Counted from the stretch's first letter, positions 1 through 8,846 are shown. The stretch is DNA of 64,000 nt from Roseomonas genomospecies 6 (GCF_008365375.1 NZ_QOKW01000004.1:248001-312000), one strand, 5' to 3'. Numbers and translations are program-made. Notes: generated by a model not told the origin, from the letters alone.

Positions 1-134
1 TTGGGACCGACCAGCCCATAGATCCGCCCCTGCTCCAGCCGGAGCGACAGCCCCGACAGGATTGTCCGTCCCGCAACGGAGAAGCCGACGCGGTCGAGGT
101 CGTAGAGAGGCGGTGTCGAGATTGGGTTGGTCAT
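1..134 (-). CDS. ABC transporter ATP-binding protein, iron-siderophore type (N-terminus only)
   Basis: The first 44 codons are visible and the rest lies beyond the window edge. The translation starts MTNPISTPPLYDLDRVGFSV and runs on to a stretch reading GRIYGLVGPN. That is the usual run from the first beta strands into the Walker A loop (GPNGxGKST) of an ABC ATPase. It lies 71 bases downstream of a TonB-dependent siderophore receptor on the same strand, so a FepC/FhuC-like role in ferric-siderophore import is the natural reading. The family (ABC ATPase) is seen. The substrate is inferred from context only. A 23-base hairpin separates it from the receptor gene. Confidence 0.75.
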   Translation of the reverse strand, partial: MTNPISTPPLYDLDRVGFSVAGRTILSGLSLRLEQGRIYGLVGP

Positions 135-174
135 TGGAGTGTCTGAACGTTCCTGGTCAAGCTGTTGCATAACC

Positions 175-197
175 CCCTCTCCCGCCCCGGGAGAGGG
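175..197. repeat. Short perfect inverted repeat of the CCCTCTCCC/GGGAGAGGG family
   Basis: A 10-bp perfect stem (CCCTCTCCCG with CGGGAGAGGG) closes on a 3-base loop in the gap between the receptor and ABC ATPase genes. The same stem core returns at 18047-18169 and 44436-44581, so it belongs to a dispersed intergenic palindrome family. It has no T-run on either side, so mRNA stabilisation or processing is likelier than termination. Confidence 0.7.
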
Positions 198-205
198 AAT
201 ATCAA

Positions 206-2359
206 TCACCACGTCATGTTCACGGTCAGAAGGGCGGTCCGACCCTCGGCGTAGCCGCAGGAGAACTGCGTCTGGCAGCTTGCCACATACTCCTTGTCGA
301 ACAGGTTGGTGACGGCGAGATTCACGCCCCAGTCGGCGGGCTTGTAGCCGATCCGCGCGTCGAAGACGGTGGCGGCGGGGACCTTCAGCGTGTTATCGTT
401 GTCAGCCCAGGACGAGCCGACGTAGCGCACGCCGCCGCCCACCGACACGCCGTCCAACACGGCCTCCCGGAAGGTGTAGTCGAGGAAGGCCGAACCCTGG
501 ACCTGCGGCACGATGTAGGGCGTCTTGCCGATCAGCGCCGGGTTGGCGTCCTTCTTGATGTCGAGATCGAGCGCCGTGAAGGAGGCGACCGCCTTCAGGT
601 TCGAGGTGATGTTGGCCTTGGCCTCAAGCTCGATGCCGCGCGAGTTCACTTCACCCAATTGGGTCTCGGCGTTGAAGGGGCCGGTCACCACGTTGGTGCG
701 CATCAGGTCGAACAGCGCCGCCGTGAAGATGGCGTCCATCCAGGCCGGGCGGTACTTCACGCCGACCTCATACTGCTGGCCGGTTTCCGGCTTGAAGACT
801 CCGGCGACCGCCGACGACCCCAGCACCGGATTGAAGAAGGTGGAGGCGCTGACATAGGGCGTCAGGCCGTTGGCGAACTCATAGGCCAGACCGGCGCGCC
901 CGCTGAACTTCCCATCCTTGCCATCGTAGGCGGGCGTTCCGTCCGCGTCGGTCGAGGCGATGTCGTAACGCCCGTTCAGCGTCACCAGGAAGCCCTGGCC
1001 GAAGCGCATCTGATCTTGCAGATAGACGCCGAGCTGACCCATCGTCAGCTCCTGGTCGATGTAGGAGAAGCGTTGGCCCTGCGCTGCGCCATGGACCGGG
1101 TTGGTGGCGCTGATCGGCGTGGCGGAGCCGGACGCCTGCACCTGATCCATCTTGAAATGCTTGTAGTCGACGCCGACCAGCGCCGTGTGGGCGACCGGGC
1201 CGGTCTGCCACTTGGATTCGAGCTGGTTGTCGATCAGGACGGTGTTGACCTTGGTCGTGTGCTCGAAATTGATGCGCGACAGCAGGTTGTTCGGATCGGT
1301 CGGCACCGCCGAGAAACCGTTGTAGCCGAAGGGATAAACCGTGACCTCGTGGACCCGGCTGTAGCCGTAGCGGGCGTTCTGGCGGAAGGTCAGGTCGTTG
1401 TCGAACCGGTGCTCGAACTCGTAGCCGATGGAGGCCTGACGGCGCCGGTAGGTGTCGATGTCCGGTTCGGTGAAGTTGGCCTTGCGGTCGATGCGCCCGA
1501 AGGGGGCCGCCACCACCGTCCCGACATAGGGCAGGAAGGCGCCGCCGTTGTGCGTCTCGTCGATGTCGGTGTAGTTGGTCAGCACCGTCAGGGTGCTGCG
1601 GTCGTTCGGCGACCATTTGAAACTGGGCGAGAGGGTGCCGCGGAAGCCGTCGGCGAAGTCGGTGTAGGTATCACCGCCCGCGATCCGCCCGGTCAGCCGG
1701 TAGCTCAGCGTCGGGTCGATGGCGCCGCCGATGTCCACACCCAGATGGGCGGTTCCGTGCTGGTTGATCCCGGCCTCGACCGAGCGCATGGGCGTATCGC
1801 CGGGCCGCTTGGTGACGTAATTCACCAGACCGCCGGGGTTGCTGCCGCCGTAGAGCACGGAGGAGGCGCCGCGCAGCACCTCGATCCGCTCCAGCGTGTA
1901 GCTGTCGACGAACTGGCCGCCGAAGCCGTAGCTGTAGAGCTGGAGCCCGTCCTGATAGACGCCGGTCTGCGTCGCCTGGAAGCCGCGGATGAAGATCCAA
2001 TTGGTGTCGCTGTCCGCGCCGAAGGGCTGGCTGAAGACGCCGGGTGTGTAGCGCAGCGCTTCGTCCACCTTCTGCACGCCGCGGTCGTCCATCTCCTCCC
2101 GCCCGATGACCGAGACGGACTGCGGGACCGCGTCCAGCGGGGTGTCGGTCTTGGTGCCCGTGGCCGAGCGGTTGGGGACATAGCCCCGGACCGGGCTGGT
2201 CGCGGTGTCGGCGCTGCGGCTGCCCTCGACGGTGACGGGCGCCAGAACCGCCGGAGCGGCCGCGTCCTGCGCGTGGGCCATCGCCGGCACCAGCACGGCG
2301 GCGAGCGCCGTGCTGCTCAAGAGGAAGCGGGTCAGTCGCTTGGTGGAAATATCAATCAT
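206..2359 (-). CDS. TonB-dependent siderophore receptor
   Basis: A 717-residue outer-membrane receptor for TonB-powered uptake of a ferric siderophore. A signal peptide ends near AMAHA at residue 30. The plug domain follows, with the siderophore-receptor signatures VPQSVSVIGREEM and VLRGASSVLYG, then the beta barrel. The protein ends in an aromatic residue (LTVNMTW), as outer-membrane barrels do. Length and layout fit the FhuA/FoxA branch. There is no N-terminal STN domain, so signalling to an anti-sigma factor is not expected. It lies downstream of an AraC-type regulator on the same strand and upstream of an ABC ATPase, and a Fur-like box sits 76-90 bases before the start. The actual siderophore cannot be read from the sequence. 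Confidence 0.93.
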   Translation of the reverse strand: MIDISTKRLTRFLLSSTALAAVLVPAMAHAQDAAAPAVLAPVTVEGSRSADTATSPVRGYVPNRSATGTKTDTPLDAVPQSVSVIGREEMDDRGVQKVDEALRYTPGVFSQPFGADSDTNWIFIRGFQATQTGVYQDGLQLYSYGFGGQFVDSYTLERIEVLRGASSVLYGGSNPGGLVNYVTKRPGDTPMRSVEAGINQHGTAHLGVDIGGAIDPTLSYRLTGRIAGGDTYTDFADGFRGTLSPSFKWSPNDRSTLTVLTNYTDIDETHNGGAFLPYVGTVVAAPFGRIDRKANFTEPDIDTYRRRQASIGYEFEHRFDNDLTFRQNARYGYSRVHEVTVYPFGYNGFSAVPTDPNNLLSRINFEHTTKVNTVLIDNQLESKWQTGPVAHTALVGVDYKHFKMDQVQASGSATPISATNPVHGAAQGQRFSYIDQELTMGQLGVYLQDQMRFGQGFLVTLNGRYDIASTDADGTPAYDGKDGKFSGRAGLAYEFANGLTPYVSASTFFNPVLGSSAVAGVFKPETGQQYEVGVKYRPAWMDAIFTAALFDLMRTNVVTGPFNAETQLGEVNSRGIELEAKANITSNLKAVASFTALDLDIKKDANPALIGKTPYIVPQVQGSAFLDYTFREAVLDGVSVGGGVRYVGSSWADNDNTLKVPAATVFDARIGYKPADWGVNLAVTNLFDKEYVASCQTQFSCGYAEGRTALLTVNMTW

Positions 2360-2434
2360 CGCAATCGGCCTCGGACTGTATGCGGCATCCGCGAGGCGCC
2401 TTCGGACCGGCGGGTCCCGAAGAGCCTACGTTGT

Positions 2435-2449
2435 TGCGAATGATTAGCA
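2435..2449 (-). promoter_or_regulatory. Fur-like operator upstream of the siderophore receptor
   Basis: On the plus strand the site reads TGCGAATGATTAGCA, a 7-1-7 inverted-repeat-like site matching 12 of 15 positions of the TGATAATCATTATCA core when read on the minus strand. The site before the other TonB receptor (31709-31723) shares its first 11 bases. Iron-responsive repression by Fur is inferred from this match and from the gene downstream. Confidence 0.6.
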
Positions 2450-2530
2450 TGTGCATGAGGAGCGCGATTGAATGGTTTTTGGATGGGTTGGACGTTCTTC
2501 CGGCATTCGACGTGTCCGGGACGGCCCGGC

Positions 2531-3415
2531 TCAGCCGGACTGGTTGCGCAGCCACGCGGCGGGCGTGGTGCCGACGATCTGCCGGAAGACGCGCGTCAGG
2601 TGCGCCTGATCGGAAAAGCCCGCCATCACCGCGGCGGCGGCCAGCGTCAGGTCCGATCCGGCCAGCAGGCTCTTCGCCCGCTCCACCCGGACCCGCATCT
2701 GCCATTTGTGGGGCGGCACGCCGGTCGACGCCTTGAAGGCGGAGCAGAAATGGGCGGCGGACAGCCCGGTCAGGTCGGCCAGTTCCTGCAAGCGGATCGG
2801 GCGGCTGCAATGCTCCTCGATGTGGTCGACCACGCGCTTCAACAGGCGCGGCGGCAGTTGGCCCCGCTTGCGTTCGACGGCGGGCTCCGCCTGCGCGAGG
2901 CCGACGAACAGCGCGGTCATCAGGCTCTCGCCGTAAAGGTCGTGCAGGTTCGCCGACGTCCGGCATTCCGCGGCGATCAGGCGCGCCAGGGAGAACAGGC
3001 GGTCGTCCGCGAAATTCAGCCGGGGCCGCTCCATGCCCCGGATGTCCAGCCCCTCCGTGAAGCGGTTCCCCAGGACGGACATGTCGAAATGAAGGTCGAG
3101 GTGGGTGAGACGGCGGACATTCACCGTGCGCGACCAGACCCGCAGACCGGCGGGCACGTAACTCAACGGTTCGCGCCGGGCGAGGCGGTGGGAATCGCCG
3201 CGCGCGGGCGAGGAGGTGACGTGAAGACCGCCCTCCCCCACCTGATCGAGGACCACCACCAGCCGGGGGGCTTCCGACACATACTCTCCGTGGCCGTTCT
3301 GATCGCACGCGACGTTCCAGATGTCGGCGATCATCCCGTTCCAGGCCCGCCACTGGAGGTCGTCGAGGATGGTGATCCCCTCCGTGCTGCTTTGCATTCT
3401 GGGATGGAACGGCAT
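2531..3415 (-). CDS. AraC-family transcriptional regulator
   Basis: A C-terminal AraC DNA-binding domain is clear. The first helix-turn-helix lies around LQELADLTGLSAAHFCSAFK, and the second ends with the family signature GFSDQAHLTRVFRQIVGTTP and AAWLRNQ. The N-terminal half is a cupin-like sensory region of no obvious ligand. I chose the start at 3415 (294 residues): it has a purine-rich GGGGG stretch upstream, and a good promoter at 3476-3504 lies between it and the earlier possible start at 3511. Its place directly upstream of the receptor gene, same strand, suggests it activates siderophore uptake in the manner of PchR/AlcR-type regulators. That role is inferred from position. Confidence 0.88.
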   Translation of the reverse strand: MPFHPRMQSSTEGITILDDLQWRAWNGMIADIWNVACDQNGHGEYVSEAPRLVVVLDQVGEGGLHVTSSPARGDSHRLARREPLSYVPAGLRVWSRTVNVRRLTHLDLHFDMSVLGNRFTEGLDIRGMERPRLNFADDRLFSLARLIAAECRTSANLHDLYGESLMTALFVGLAQAEPAVERKRGQLPPRLLKRVVDHIEEHCSRPIRLQELADLTGLSAAHFCSAFKASTGVPPHKWQMRVRVERAKSLLAGSDLTLAAAAVMAGFSDQAHLTRVFRQIVGTTPAAWLRNQSG

Positions 3416-3475
3416 GGATCGGCCCCCAGCCACCGGATTGACAAGCCCAGGGAATCCCTCTCCCGGGCCGCCAGA

Positions 3476-3504
3476 CCTATAGGGCAATATACAGTTGCGA
3501 ACAA
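3476..3504 (-). promoter_or_regulatory. Predicted sigma-70 type promoter of the AraC regulator
   Basis: Reading the minus strand, TTGTTC (3499-3504) and TATAGG (3476-3481) are separated by exactly 17 bases. The predicted transcript would start downstream of 3476, which excludes the longer AraC start at 3511 and supports the one at 3415. Confidence 0.4.
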
Positions 3505-3768
3505 GTCGCATTCTTACTTTCTTGGCTTGGCTGCGGATAGGGTCGAGTGTGGGCGGTTGGGCGGTTGGGTGGTGGGAGGCTTGTACGGTGGGAATCGCCG
3601 AGGCGTTGGGTCAGGATGATAAACCGCACACCCTTCGGCACCGGGCTGCTTTGAAGAAGCATACCCGGCGGGAAGGGAAGAGTGTCAAGGCGCGAGCTTA
3701 TAAGCGCGTGTCGGCGTCTGACCCAAAGCGGTCATTTCGTGGACAACTCTTCCGGTCGGTGAAAATCC
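3505..3768. other. Intergenic stretch between AraC promoter and the ATPase gene
   Basis: No credible gene is present. Base composition falls from the GC-rich norm toward the A/T-rich islet to its right. A perfect 10-bp palindrome GCTTATAAGC lies at 3696-3705 and is flanked by GC-rich arms. No terminator with a clear T-run was found for the ATPase gene that ends at 3769. Confidence 0.5.
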
Positions 3769-5277
3769 TCAGCTCAGAGCCTTCGCGACTGCGGAATGTA
3801 TCCGGATTTCCCCTGATTGTGTAGGGTTTATATTTCCTCGATGATATTGCTGATAAATAAATTGACCGTTAGCGTCTGTATAAACGTAATAAAATACGCC
3901 CATCATATAAAGTACGCCACAGAACTCAGATAAATCGTATTTTACGCCGGCCGCTTTTGCTTTTGCAAACGCTGGCTTCACCGCAGCCTGGAACTTTTCA
4001 AGGTTAGTTCTGGCGCTTCCATCAAGTTGACCTGGAATAAGGGTTTTCAGCCCCTTCTCTAAAAGCGGCAGAGCCTCCGTCGGCATGAACGCAGCTAGTG
4101 CTGACTTGCTTTCTTGCCAAGCCTGAGCCGAGTATTTTCGGATTATAGTTTTGTATTTATGATTCGGAATTACGACGGTGTTTCCATCAATACTCTGAGC
4201 AGTCTTAAAAAACCGCACAAGATCTCTTGGCTTTGACCATGTGTAATCCAGAAGATCCAGGGGATCTATTTCTTTCAGGTAAGTCTCCAACATTTCTGTC
4301 TTAGAGAAGTTCTTCCCCATTGCGGCCTTGAACCGAAGAGTGATAAAATCAAAAACTGGATGATTGATTGCAGCCGGATGATGTTCCCAGGTTATCGCTT
4401 CTCCGTAGGACTCAATAACATGGACTACATCTGCCTGCGCAATCTCGGGCTGATCTAAAAACTCCTTTCGAAGCGCGATATAAACTACAATATCAAGTCC
4501 TTCCTCCGCAAATCGCTCGTTCAGTGCTTGCACCACCAAAATAGTATCACGAACCAATGATGCATCCGAGCGCAACGATTCTTTGTCACGGAATGCGAAG
4601 TGCATCTCGTCAAAAAAGAGGCGTATTTTGGCCTTCTGATCACGAGCAAGTCTGATTGCCCTGCTGAATAGATCATCGTTTGCCTTCTTCAATAGATATC
4701 CGGGGTCAACCCTCAGAATGCCTTTCGAGATCTTTTCAACATTGACTTGCGAAGATTCGACAACATTCAAAATAGAATCAAAGGCAATTCGAAGCGCTTC
4801 CTTTCCAGTCTTACTAAACAATTTTTCGAACAAATCCTTGCCTGGAACATCTTCACTTAGCTTAACATCATTTAACTTAGATATAAGAAGTGAAACCATA
4901 ATTCTTTTTATGGCGTGATAGTAGAATTTTCCTCCCCTTAGCTTATCCTCTTCAACTACAGCTCCATTGAAATTCGAGCTATCAATCTTTAGAAGCTCGG
5001 CCTCTCTGATAATTTCATTTTTGAAAACGATAAATTCAGTGTTATAGCCTTCCCTTCTCGCCTCTCTCTCCATGTAGCGAAGAATTGCTGTTTTTCCTGT
5101 ACCCTTTTGACCAGTAATAATAAATTTCTGCCCCTTCAAAAAGGCTCCGTAGTCGTTAATTTCAGGTGCACTCCATGCCCGAACATATAGCGGTTCGACG
5201 TTGGAGCGGAGCGATATGATCCACTCCGCATTTGCATCGGTCTCTCCAAAATCAATTTCTTTCAAAAGTTTTACCAT
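3769..5277 (-). CDS. P-loop ATPase resembling the Sll1717 family
   Basis: A 502-residue protein with Walker A GQKGTGKT at residues 56-63 and a Walker B-like FFDE at 221-224. The stretch between them (about 150 residues) is long and helical. The C-terminal third is all-alpha with aromatic stretches (VFYYVYT) and no recognised effector domain. The overall form matches the P-loop ATPases named after Sll1717. These are STAND-like and scattered through mobile and defence-linked regions, but have no settled function. The gene is far richer in A/T than its neighbours and uses codons such as AAA, ATA and TTA freely, which points to recent transfer. GGTGGGGA precedes the ATG. It stands alone: no partner gene, integrase or direct repeat is visible. 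Confidence 0.7.
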   Translation of the reverse strand: MVKLLKEIDFGETDANAEWIISLRSNVEPLYVRAWSAPEINDYGAFLKGQKFIITGQKGTGKTAILRYMEREARREGYNTEFIVFKNEIIREAELLKIDSSNFNGAVVEEDKLRGGKFYYHAIKRIMVSLLISKLNDVKLSEDVPGKDLFEKLFSKTGKEALRIAFDSILNVVESSQVNVEKISKGILRVDPGYLLKKANDDLFSRAIRLARDQKAKIRLFFDEMHFAFRDKESLRSDASLVRDTILVVQALNERFAEEGLDIVVYIALRKEFLDQPEIAQADVVHVIESYGEAITWEHHPAAINHPVFDFITLRFKAAMGKNFSKTEMLETYLKEIDPLDLLDYTWSKPRDLVRFFKTAQSIDGNTVVIPNHKYKTIIRKYSAQAWQESKSALAAFMPTEALPLLEKGLKTLIPGQLDGSARTNLEKFQAAVKPAFAKAKAAGVKYDLSEFCGVLYMMGVFYYVYTDANGQFIYQQYHRGNINPTQSGEIRIHSAVAKALS

Positions 5278-5312
5278 TCCCCACCTTTTACGTCGATGTT
5301 ATTTCTGGTTGT

Positions 5313-5325
5313 GTATCAGTGATAC
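5313..5325. promoter_or_regulatory. 13-bp palindrome upstream of the ATPase gene
   Basis: GTATCAGTGATAC is a perfect inverted repeat around one central G, 36 bases before the ATPase start codon in an A/T-rich leader. Its place and symmetry suit a repressor site. No regulator for it is encoded next to it. Confidence 0.35.
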
Positions 5326-5456
5326 CGCATCATACCAGAGCTATCGCAGAGTACGACCGAAAATCCTGACGAGAGCCATTCTTAATTTAGCTCGATGGGA
5401 GCTATTGGCGCAAAAAGACACCCAGCAATCTCCACCTTCAACTCCGACAATCCCGA

Positions 5457-6383
5457 TCAACTCACGATTCGCAAATCATCCCGCCCCACCACCGACTCCC
5501 GACAAGCAGCAAGCACCACCCCGCGCAGCCAGCGGTGGGCCGGGTCGGCGTCCTGGCGGGGGTGCCACATCTGCGTCACGACCACGTCATCCAGGGCGAT
5601 GGGTAACGGCAGGGTGCGGACCCCGGCCACGCCCGCGGCGACCTGACGCTCGGACACCAGGGCGGTCAGGTCGGAGGCGCGGACGATCGCCAGAGCCGCC
5701 GGGAAGCTCGGCACCACGGCCACCACCTTGCGCGCAAGGCCGAGGGCGGCCAGCGCCTCGTCCACCCGATCCCTTGTCAATCCGCGCCGCGAGGTGACCA
5801 CGTGGCCGCAGGCGGCGTACAGCTCCGGCGTCACCGTCTCCAGGCGGGTCAGCGGATGGCCGTCCCGCACGGCGGCGACCAGCCGGTCGCGGAGCAGGCT
5901 CTGCACCTTCAGCTCCGGCGTGGTTTCCGAATGAACCCCGATGTCGAGGTCGATCAGCCCGTCGCGCAACGCCTGCGCGTCGCGGTTCCCCCTGGGGGCG
6001 AAGCGCAGCAGGACGCCGGGGGCTTCGGCGGCGACGCGGCTCACCAGCCGGGCGGCGTAGACCTCGATGAAGCTCTCGCTGGCGCGCAGGGTGAAGCTGC
6101 GCTCCAGCCGGGCGATGTCGATGGCCTCCGCCGGACGCAGCACCGCGCGCACCTCCTCGGCGAGGCCGGGCACCCGCTCGCGCAGTTGGATGGCGCGCGG
6201 CGTCGGGACGAGGCCGCGCCCGGCCCGGACGAGCAGCGGGTCCCCGGTGACCTCGCGCAGGCGCGCCAGGGTGCGGCTCATCGCGGAGTCGCTGAGGCCG
6301 AGCCGCCGCGCGGCCTTGACGACGCTGCCCTCCGACAGCAGCGCGTCGAGAGCGATGAGCAGGTTGAGATCGGGATCGGCCAT
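5457..6383 (-). CDS. LysR-family transcriptional regulator
   Basis: A 308-residue LysR regulator. The N-terminal winged helix has the usual form LNLLIALDALLSEGSV, AARRLGLSDSAMSRTLARLR and GDPLLVRAGRGL. It is followed by a substrate-binding effector domain of about 210 residues. The open frame reaches much further upstream, across the whole MFS gene, but that is an antisense shadow. The ATG at 6383 puts the LNLL motif at residue 5, where family members have it. It is divergent from the MFS efflux gene with a 111-base shared promoter region, so control of that pump is the likely job, as for many LysR/efflux pairs. The inducer is unknown. Confidence 0.92.
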   Translation of the reverse strand: MADPDLNLLIALDALLSEGSVVKAARRLGLSDSAMSRTLARLREVTGDPLLVRAGRGLVPTPRAIQLRERVPGLAEEVRAVLRPAEAIDIARLERSFTLRASESFIEVYAARLVSRVAAEAPGVLLRFAPRGNRDAQALRDGLIDLDIGVHSETTPELKVQSLLRDRLVAAVRDGHPLTRLETVTPELYAACGHVVTSRRGLTRDRVDEALAALGLARKVVAVVPSFPAALAIVRASDLTALVSERQVAAGVAGVRTLPLPIALDDVVVTQMWHPRQDADPAHRWLRGVVLAACRESVVGRDDLRIVS

Positions 6384-6494
6384 GGGTGCCGAGGCTAACA
6401 CATGGCGTTCGATGCAGGAATAACCTGCACAGGCGGCGTCTTCCGCCATGTCCGGGGGCGAGCATAGTTGTTTCGACCGCCGTTGGAGACAGCC

Positions 6495-7928
6495 ATGCCC
6501 CGTTCCATCATCACCCGAACACCCGAAACCACACATGCAGAAGGCCCAAGTCCGGACGGACTGCCCCTGCCCCGCCGCGCCGTGGCCGGCGCGTCCGTCA
6601 TCGCCGCGATCGTGCTCGTCGTTCTCGACGGCGCCATCGTCAACATCGCCCTGCCGACCGTCGCCGGCACCCTTGACGTCGCTCCCGCCGACACCGTCTG
6701 GATCATCACCGCCTATCAACTGGCGCTGGTGGTCGCGCTCCTGCCCGTGGCCGCCCTCGGCGAGAGCATCGGGCACCGGAGGGCGTTCGCCGGCGGGGTG
6801 CTGCTGTTCACCGTGGCTTCCGCCGGCTGCGCCCTGGCGCCGACGCTGCCCTGGCTGATTGCCGCGCGCTTCGTGCAGGGGCTGGGCGGAGCGGCGGTGA
6901 TGGCGCTGGGCGTCGCGCTGCTGCGCTTCATCTATCCGCAGCGGCTGCTCGGGGCCGCCATCGGTTGGAACGCCCTGGCCATCGCGCTCGCCTCGGCGGC
7001 GGGACCGACGATCGGGGCGGGCATTCTCGCCGTCGCCCCCTGGCCGTTCCTGTTCGCGGTCAACATCCCGGTCGGCATCGTCGTGCTGGCGACCGCCCAT
7101 GCCCTGCCTGCCGTCGAGGGCACGAAACGCCGCGTCGATCCCGCCAGCGTCGCCCTCAACGCGGGATTCTTCGCCGCCCTGGTGATGGGAGCCGAGACCG
7201 TCGCGTCGCAGCCCGTGCGCGGCGGCGCTCTGCTGCTGGCCGCGGCGCTCTGCCTCGCCGGTCTCGTCCGGCGCGAAAAGGGGCGGGAGGCGCCGCTGGT
7301 TCCCCTCGACCTGTTGCGGGTGCGCTCCTTCCGCCTGTCGGTCGTCGCCTCCGTCCTGTGCTTCACCGGCCAGATGGCCGGCGCGGTGGCCCTGCCCTTC
7401 CATCTGCAGCGCGGGCTGGGGCAGGACGCCGTCACGGCGGGGCTGTTCCTGGTGCCGTGGCCGCTGGCGACCGCCGTCGCTGCCCCCATCGCGGGCCGGT
7501 TGTCCGATCGCGTGGGGACGGGCTGGCTGTGCGCCGTGGGCGGCCTGCTCCTCGCGGCCGGCCTTGCCCTGGCGGCGGCTTGGCCACTTGAGCGCGACCC
7601 GCTGCCGCTGCTGGCCTTCATGGTGATGTGCGGCTTCGGCTTCGGGCTTTTCCAGACGCCCAACAACCGCAACATGCTGCTGACCGTGCCCAAGGCGCGC
7701 AGCGGGGCCGCCGGGGGGATGCAGGGCACCGCGCGTCTGGTAGGGCAGACCGCCGGGGCGGTGCTCATGACGCTGCTGTTCTCGCTCCTGTCCAGCCCGG
7801 AGGCGGCGCCGCGCATCGGCCTCGCCGTAGCCGCCGCCCTCACGCTGGCGGGCGGCTTGGTCAGCCTGCTCCGCGTTCCCGCGAGCGGCGCGGCGGAGGC
7901 CGTGAAGGTGCCGGCCCATGGCCGGTAG
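6495..7928 (+). CDS. MFS transporter, DHA2 (EmrB/QacA-like) drug efflux family
   Basis: A 477-residue proton-driven efflux protein of the inner membrane. Visible signatures are motif C-like LVVLDGAIVNIALP in the first membrane helix and the loop GESIGHRRAFAGG between helices 2 and 3 (motif A). GAAGGMQGTARLVGQTAGA lies in the C-terminal half. Around 14 hydrophobic segments are expected for this length and family. The ATG at 6495 has GGAGA five bases upstream. A TTG at 6468 is possible but lacks a site. The gene is divergent from the LysR regulator. The substrate cannot be told from sequence. Confidence 0.92.
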   Translation: MPRSIITRTPETTHAEGPSPDGLPLPRRAVAGASVIAAIVLVVLDGAIVNIALPTVAGTLDVAPADTVWIITAYQLALVVALLPVAALGESIGHRRAFAGGVLLFTVASAGCALAPTLPWLIAARFVQGLGGAAVMALGVALLRFIYPQRLLGAAIGWNALAIALASAAGPTIGAGILAVAPWPFLFAVNIPVGIVVLATAHALPAVEGTKRRVDPASVALNAGFFAALVMGAETVASQPVRGGALLLAAALCLAGLVRREKGREAPLVPLDLLRVRSFRLSVVASVLCFTGQMAGAVALPFHLQRGLGQDAVTAGLFLVPWPLATAVAAPIAGRLSDRVGTGWLCAVGGLLLAAGLALAAAWPLERDPLPLLAFMVMCGFGFGLFQTPNNRNMLLTVPKARSGAAGGMQGTARLVGQTAGAVLMTLLFSLLSSPEAAPRIGLAVAAALTLAGGLVSLLRVPASGAAEAVKVPAHGR

Positions 7929-7946
7929 CCCTTCCCAAGGGAATCG

Positions 7947-8426
7947 TCAGCCGCGCCGCGCGGCCTCGATCGCCCCGACGTCGATCTTCGCCATGCCCAT
8001 CATCGCTTCGAACGCGCGTCTGGCCTCGTCACCGCCGGCCGCCAACGCCTCGGTCAGCACGCGCGGCGTGATCTGCCAGGAGACGCCCCAGCGGTCCTTG
8101 CACCAGCCGCAGGCGCTTTCCTGACCGCCGTTGCCGACGATGGCGTTCCAGTAGCGGTCGGTTTCCTCCTGGTCGTCGGTGGCGATCTGGAACGAGAAGG
8201 CTTCATTGTGCTGGAACGCCGGCCCGCCGTTGAGGCCGAGGCAGGGAATGCCGGCGACCGTGAATTCGACCGTCAGCACGTCGCCCGCCTTGCCGGACGG
8301 GTAGTCGCCGGGAGCATGGTGAACGGCGCCCACCGAACTGTCTGGAAAGACCGTGGCGTAGAAGCGGGCTGCAGTCTCCGCGTCCTTGTCGTACCAGAGG
8401 CAAATCCTGTTTTTGGCGGTCGTCAT
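7947..8426 (-). CDS. PhnB-like VOC superfamily protein
   Basis: A 159-residue protein of the PhnB-like branch of the vicinal-oxygen-chelate fold. It starts KNRICLWYDKDAETAARFY and carries the family pattern FSFQIATDDQEETDRYWNAI followed by CGWCKDRWGVSWQITP. Proteins of this type are often labelled 3-demethylubiquinone-9 3-methyltransferase-like, but no methyltransferase motif is present and the reaction is unknown. GGGAGGGG sits just before the ATG at 8426. The longer open frame upstream of this ATG is not needed. It is convergent with the MFS gene, 18 bases apart. Confidence 0.88.
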   Translation of the reverse strand: MTTAKNRICLWYDKDAETAARFYATVFPDSSVGAVHHAPGDYPSGKAGDVLTVEFTVAGIPCLGLNGGPAFQHNEAFSFQIATDDQEETDRYWNAIVGNGGQESACGWCKDRWGVSWQITPRVLTEALAAGGDEARRAFEAMMGMAKIDVGAIEAARRG

Positions 8427-8525
8427 GGCGTGTCCCCTCCCTGTCGGCGCGTCACCGGAATGCGTGAGGATGCGGCAGCCGCCCTGTTGACGGAAGGGTT
8501 GCAATCTCCTGCACAGAGGTGACGC

Positions 8526-8702
8526 ATGAGCGACCCGAAAAAGCCGGACGATGCCGGCATCCATCCTCCGCGCAGCTACGACCCGAACAGCCAGAAGCCG
8601 CTCGGCGACCGCGACGAAGCCGCGCCCGGCACGCCGGGAACGGGCGAGGACATCGATCCCAAGACCGGCGAAACCTTCACCGAGGGCATCGGCGGCGGTT
8701 GA
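8526..8702 (+). CDS. Small disordered hypothetical protein, 58 residues
   Basis: An ORF starting MSDPKKPDDAG and ending with a glycine run, rich in Pro, Asp, Gly and Lys with no hydrophobic segment. It is probably disordered. GAGGTG lies five bases before the ATG. Codon third positions are strongly GC, as in true genes here. It lies between the divergent PhnB-like gene and nadE. The function is unknown. Support rests on the ribosome site and codon use only. Confidence 0.55.
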   Translation: MSDPKKPDDAGIHPPRSYDPNSQKPLGDRDEAAPGTPGTGEDIDPKTGETFTEGIGGG

Positions 8703-8846
8703 GCCGAGCGCCGGCAACGGCCAGAATGCGGCGGTGCGGCGCCATGGCGGCGACCATGGCGGCGGACCGGCGCGCGAGACGACCGGCGGCCTTCGATGGT
8801 TTCCTCGTGCGTGCGTTTCCGCATGACCGGTGGAGGGAGCAACACG

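Noticed and set aside
3620-5456. Calling the ATPase islet a defence system
   Set aside because: No nuclease, toxin or known partner is adjacent, and there is no integrase or attachment repeat. Only composition and family type point that way.
5457-7919. An 820-residue minus-strand frame including the LysR gene
   Set aside because: Residues before the LysR start are antisense to the MFS gene and low in complexity. The real start is at 6383.
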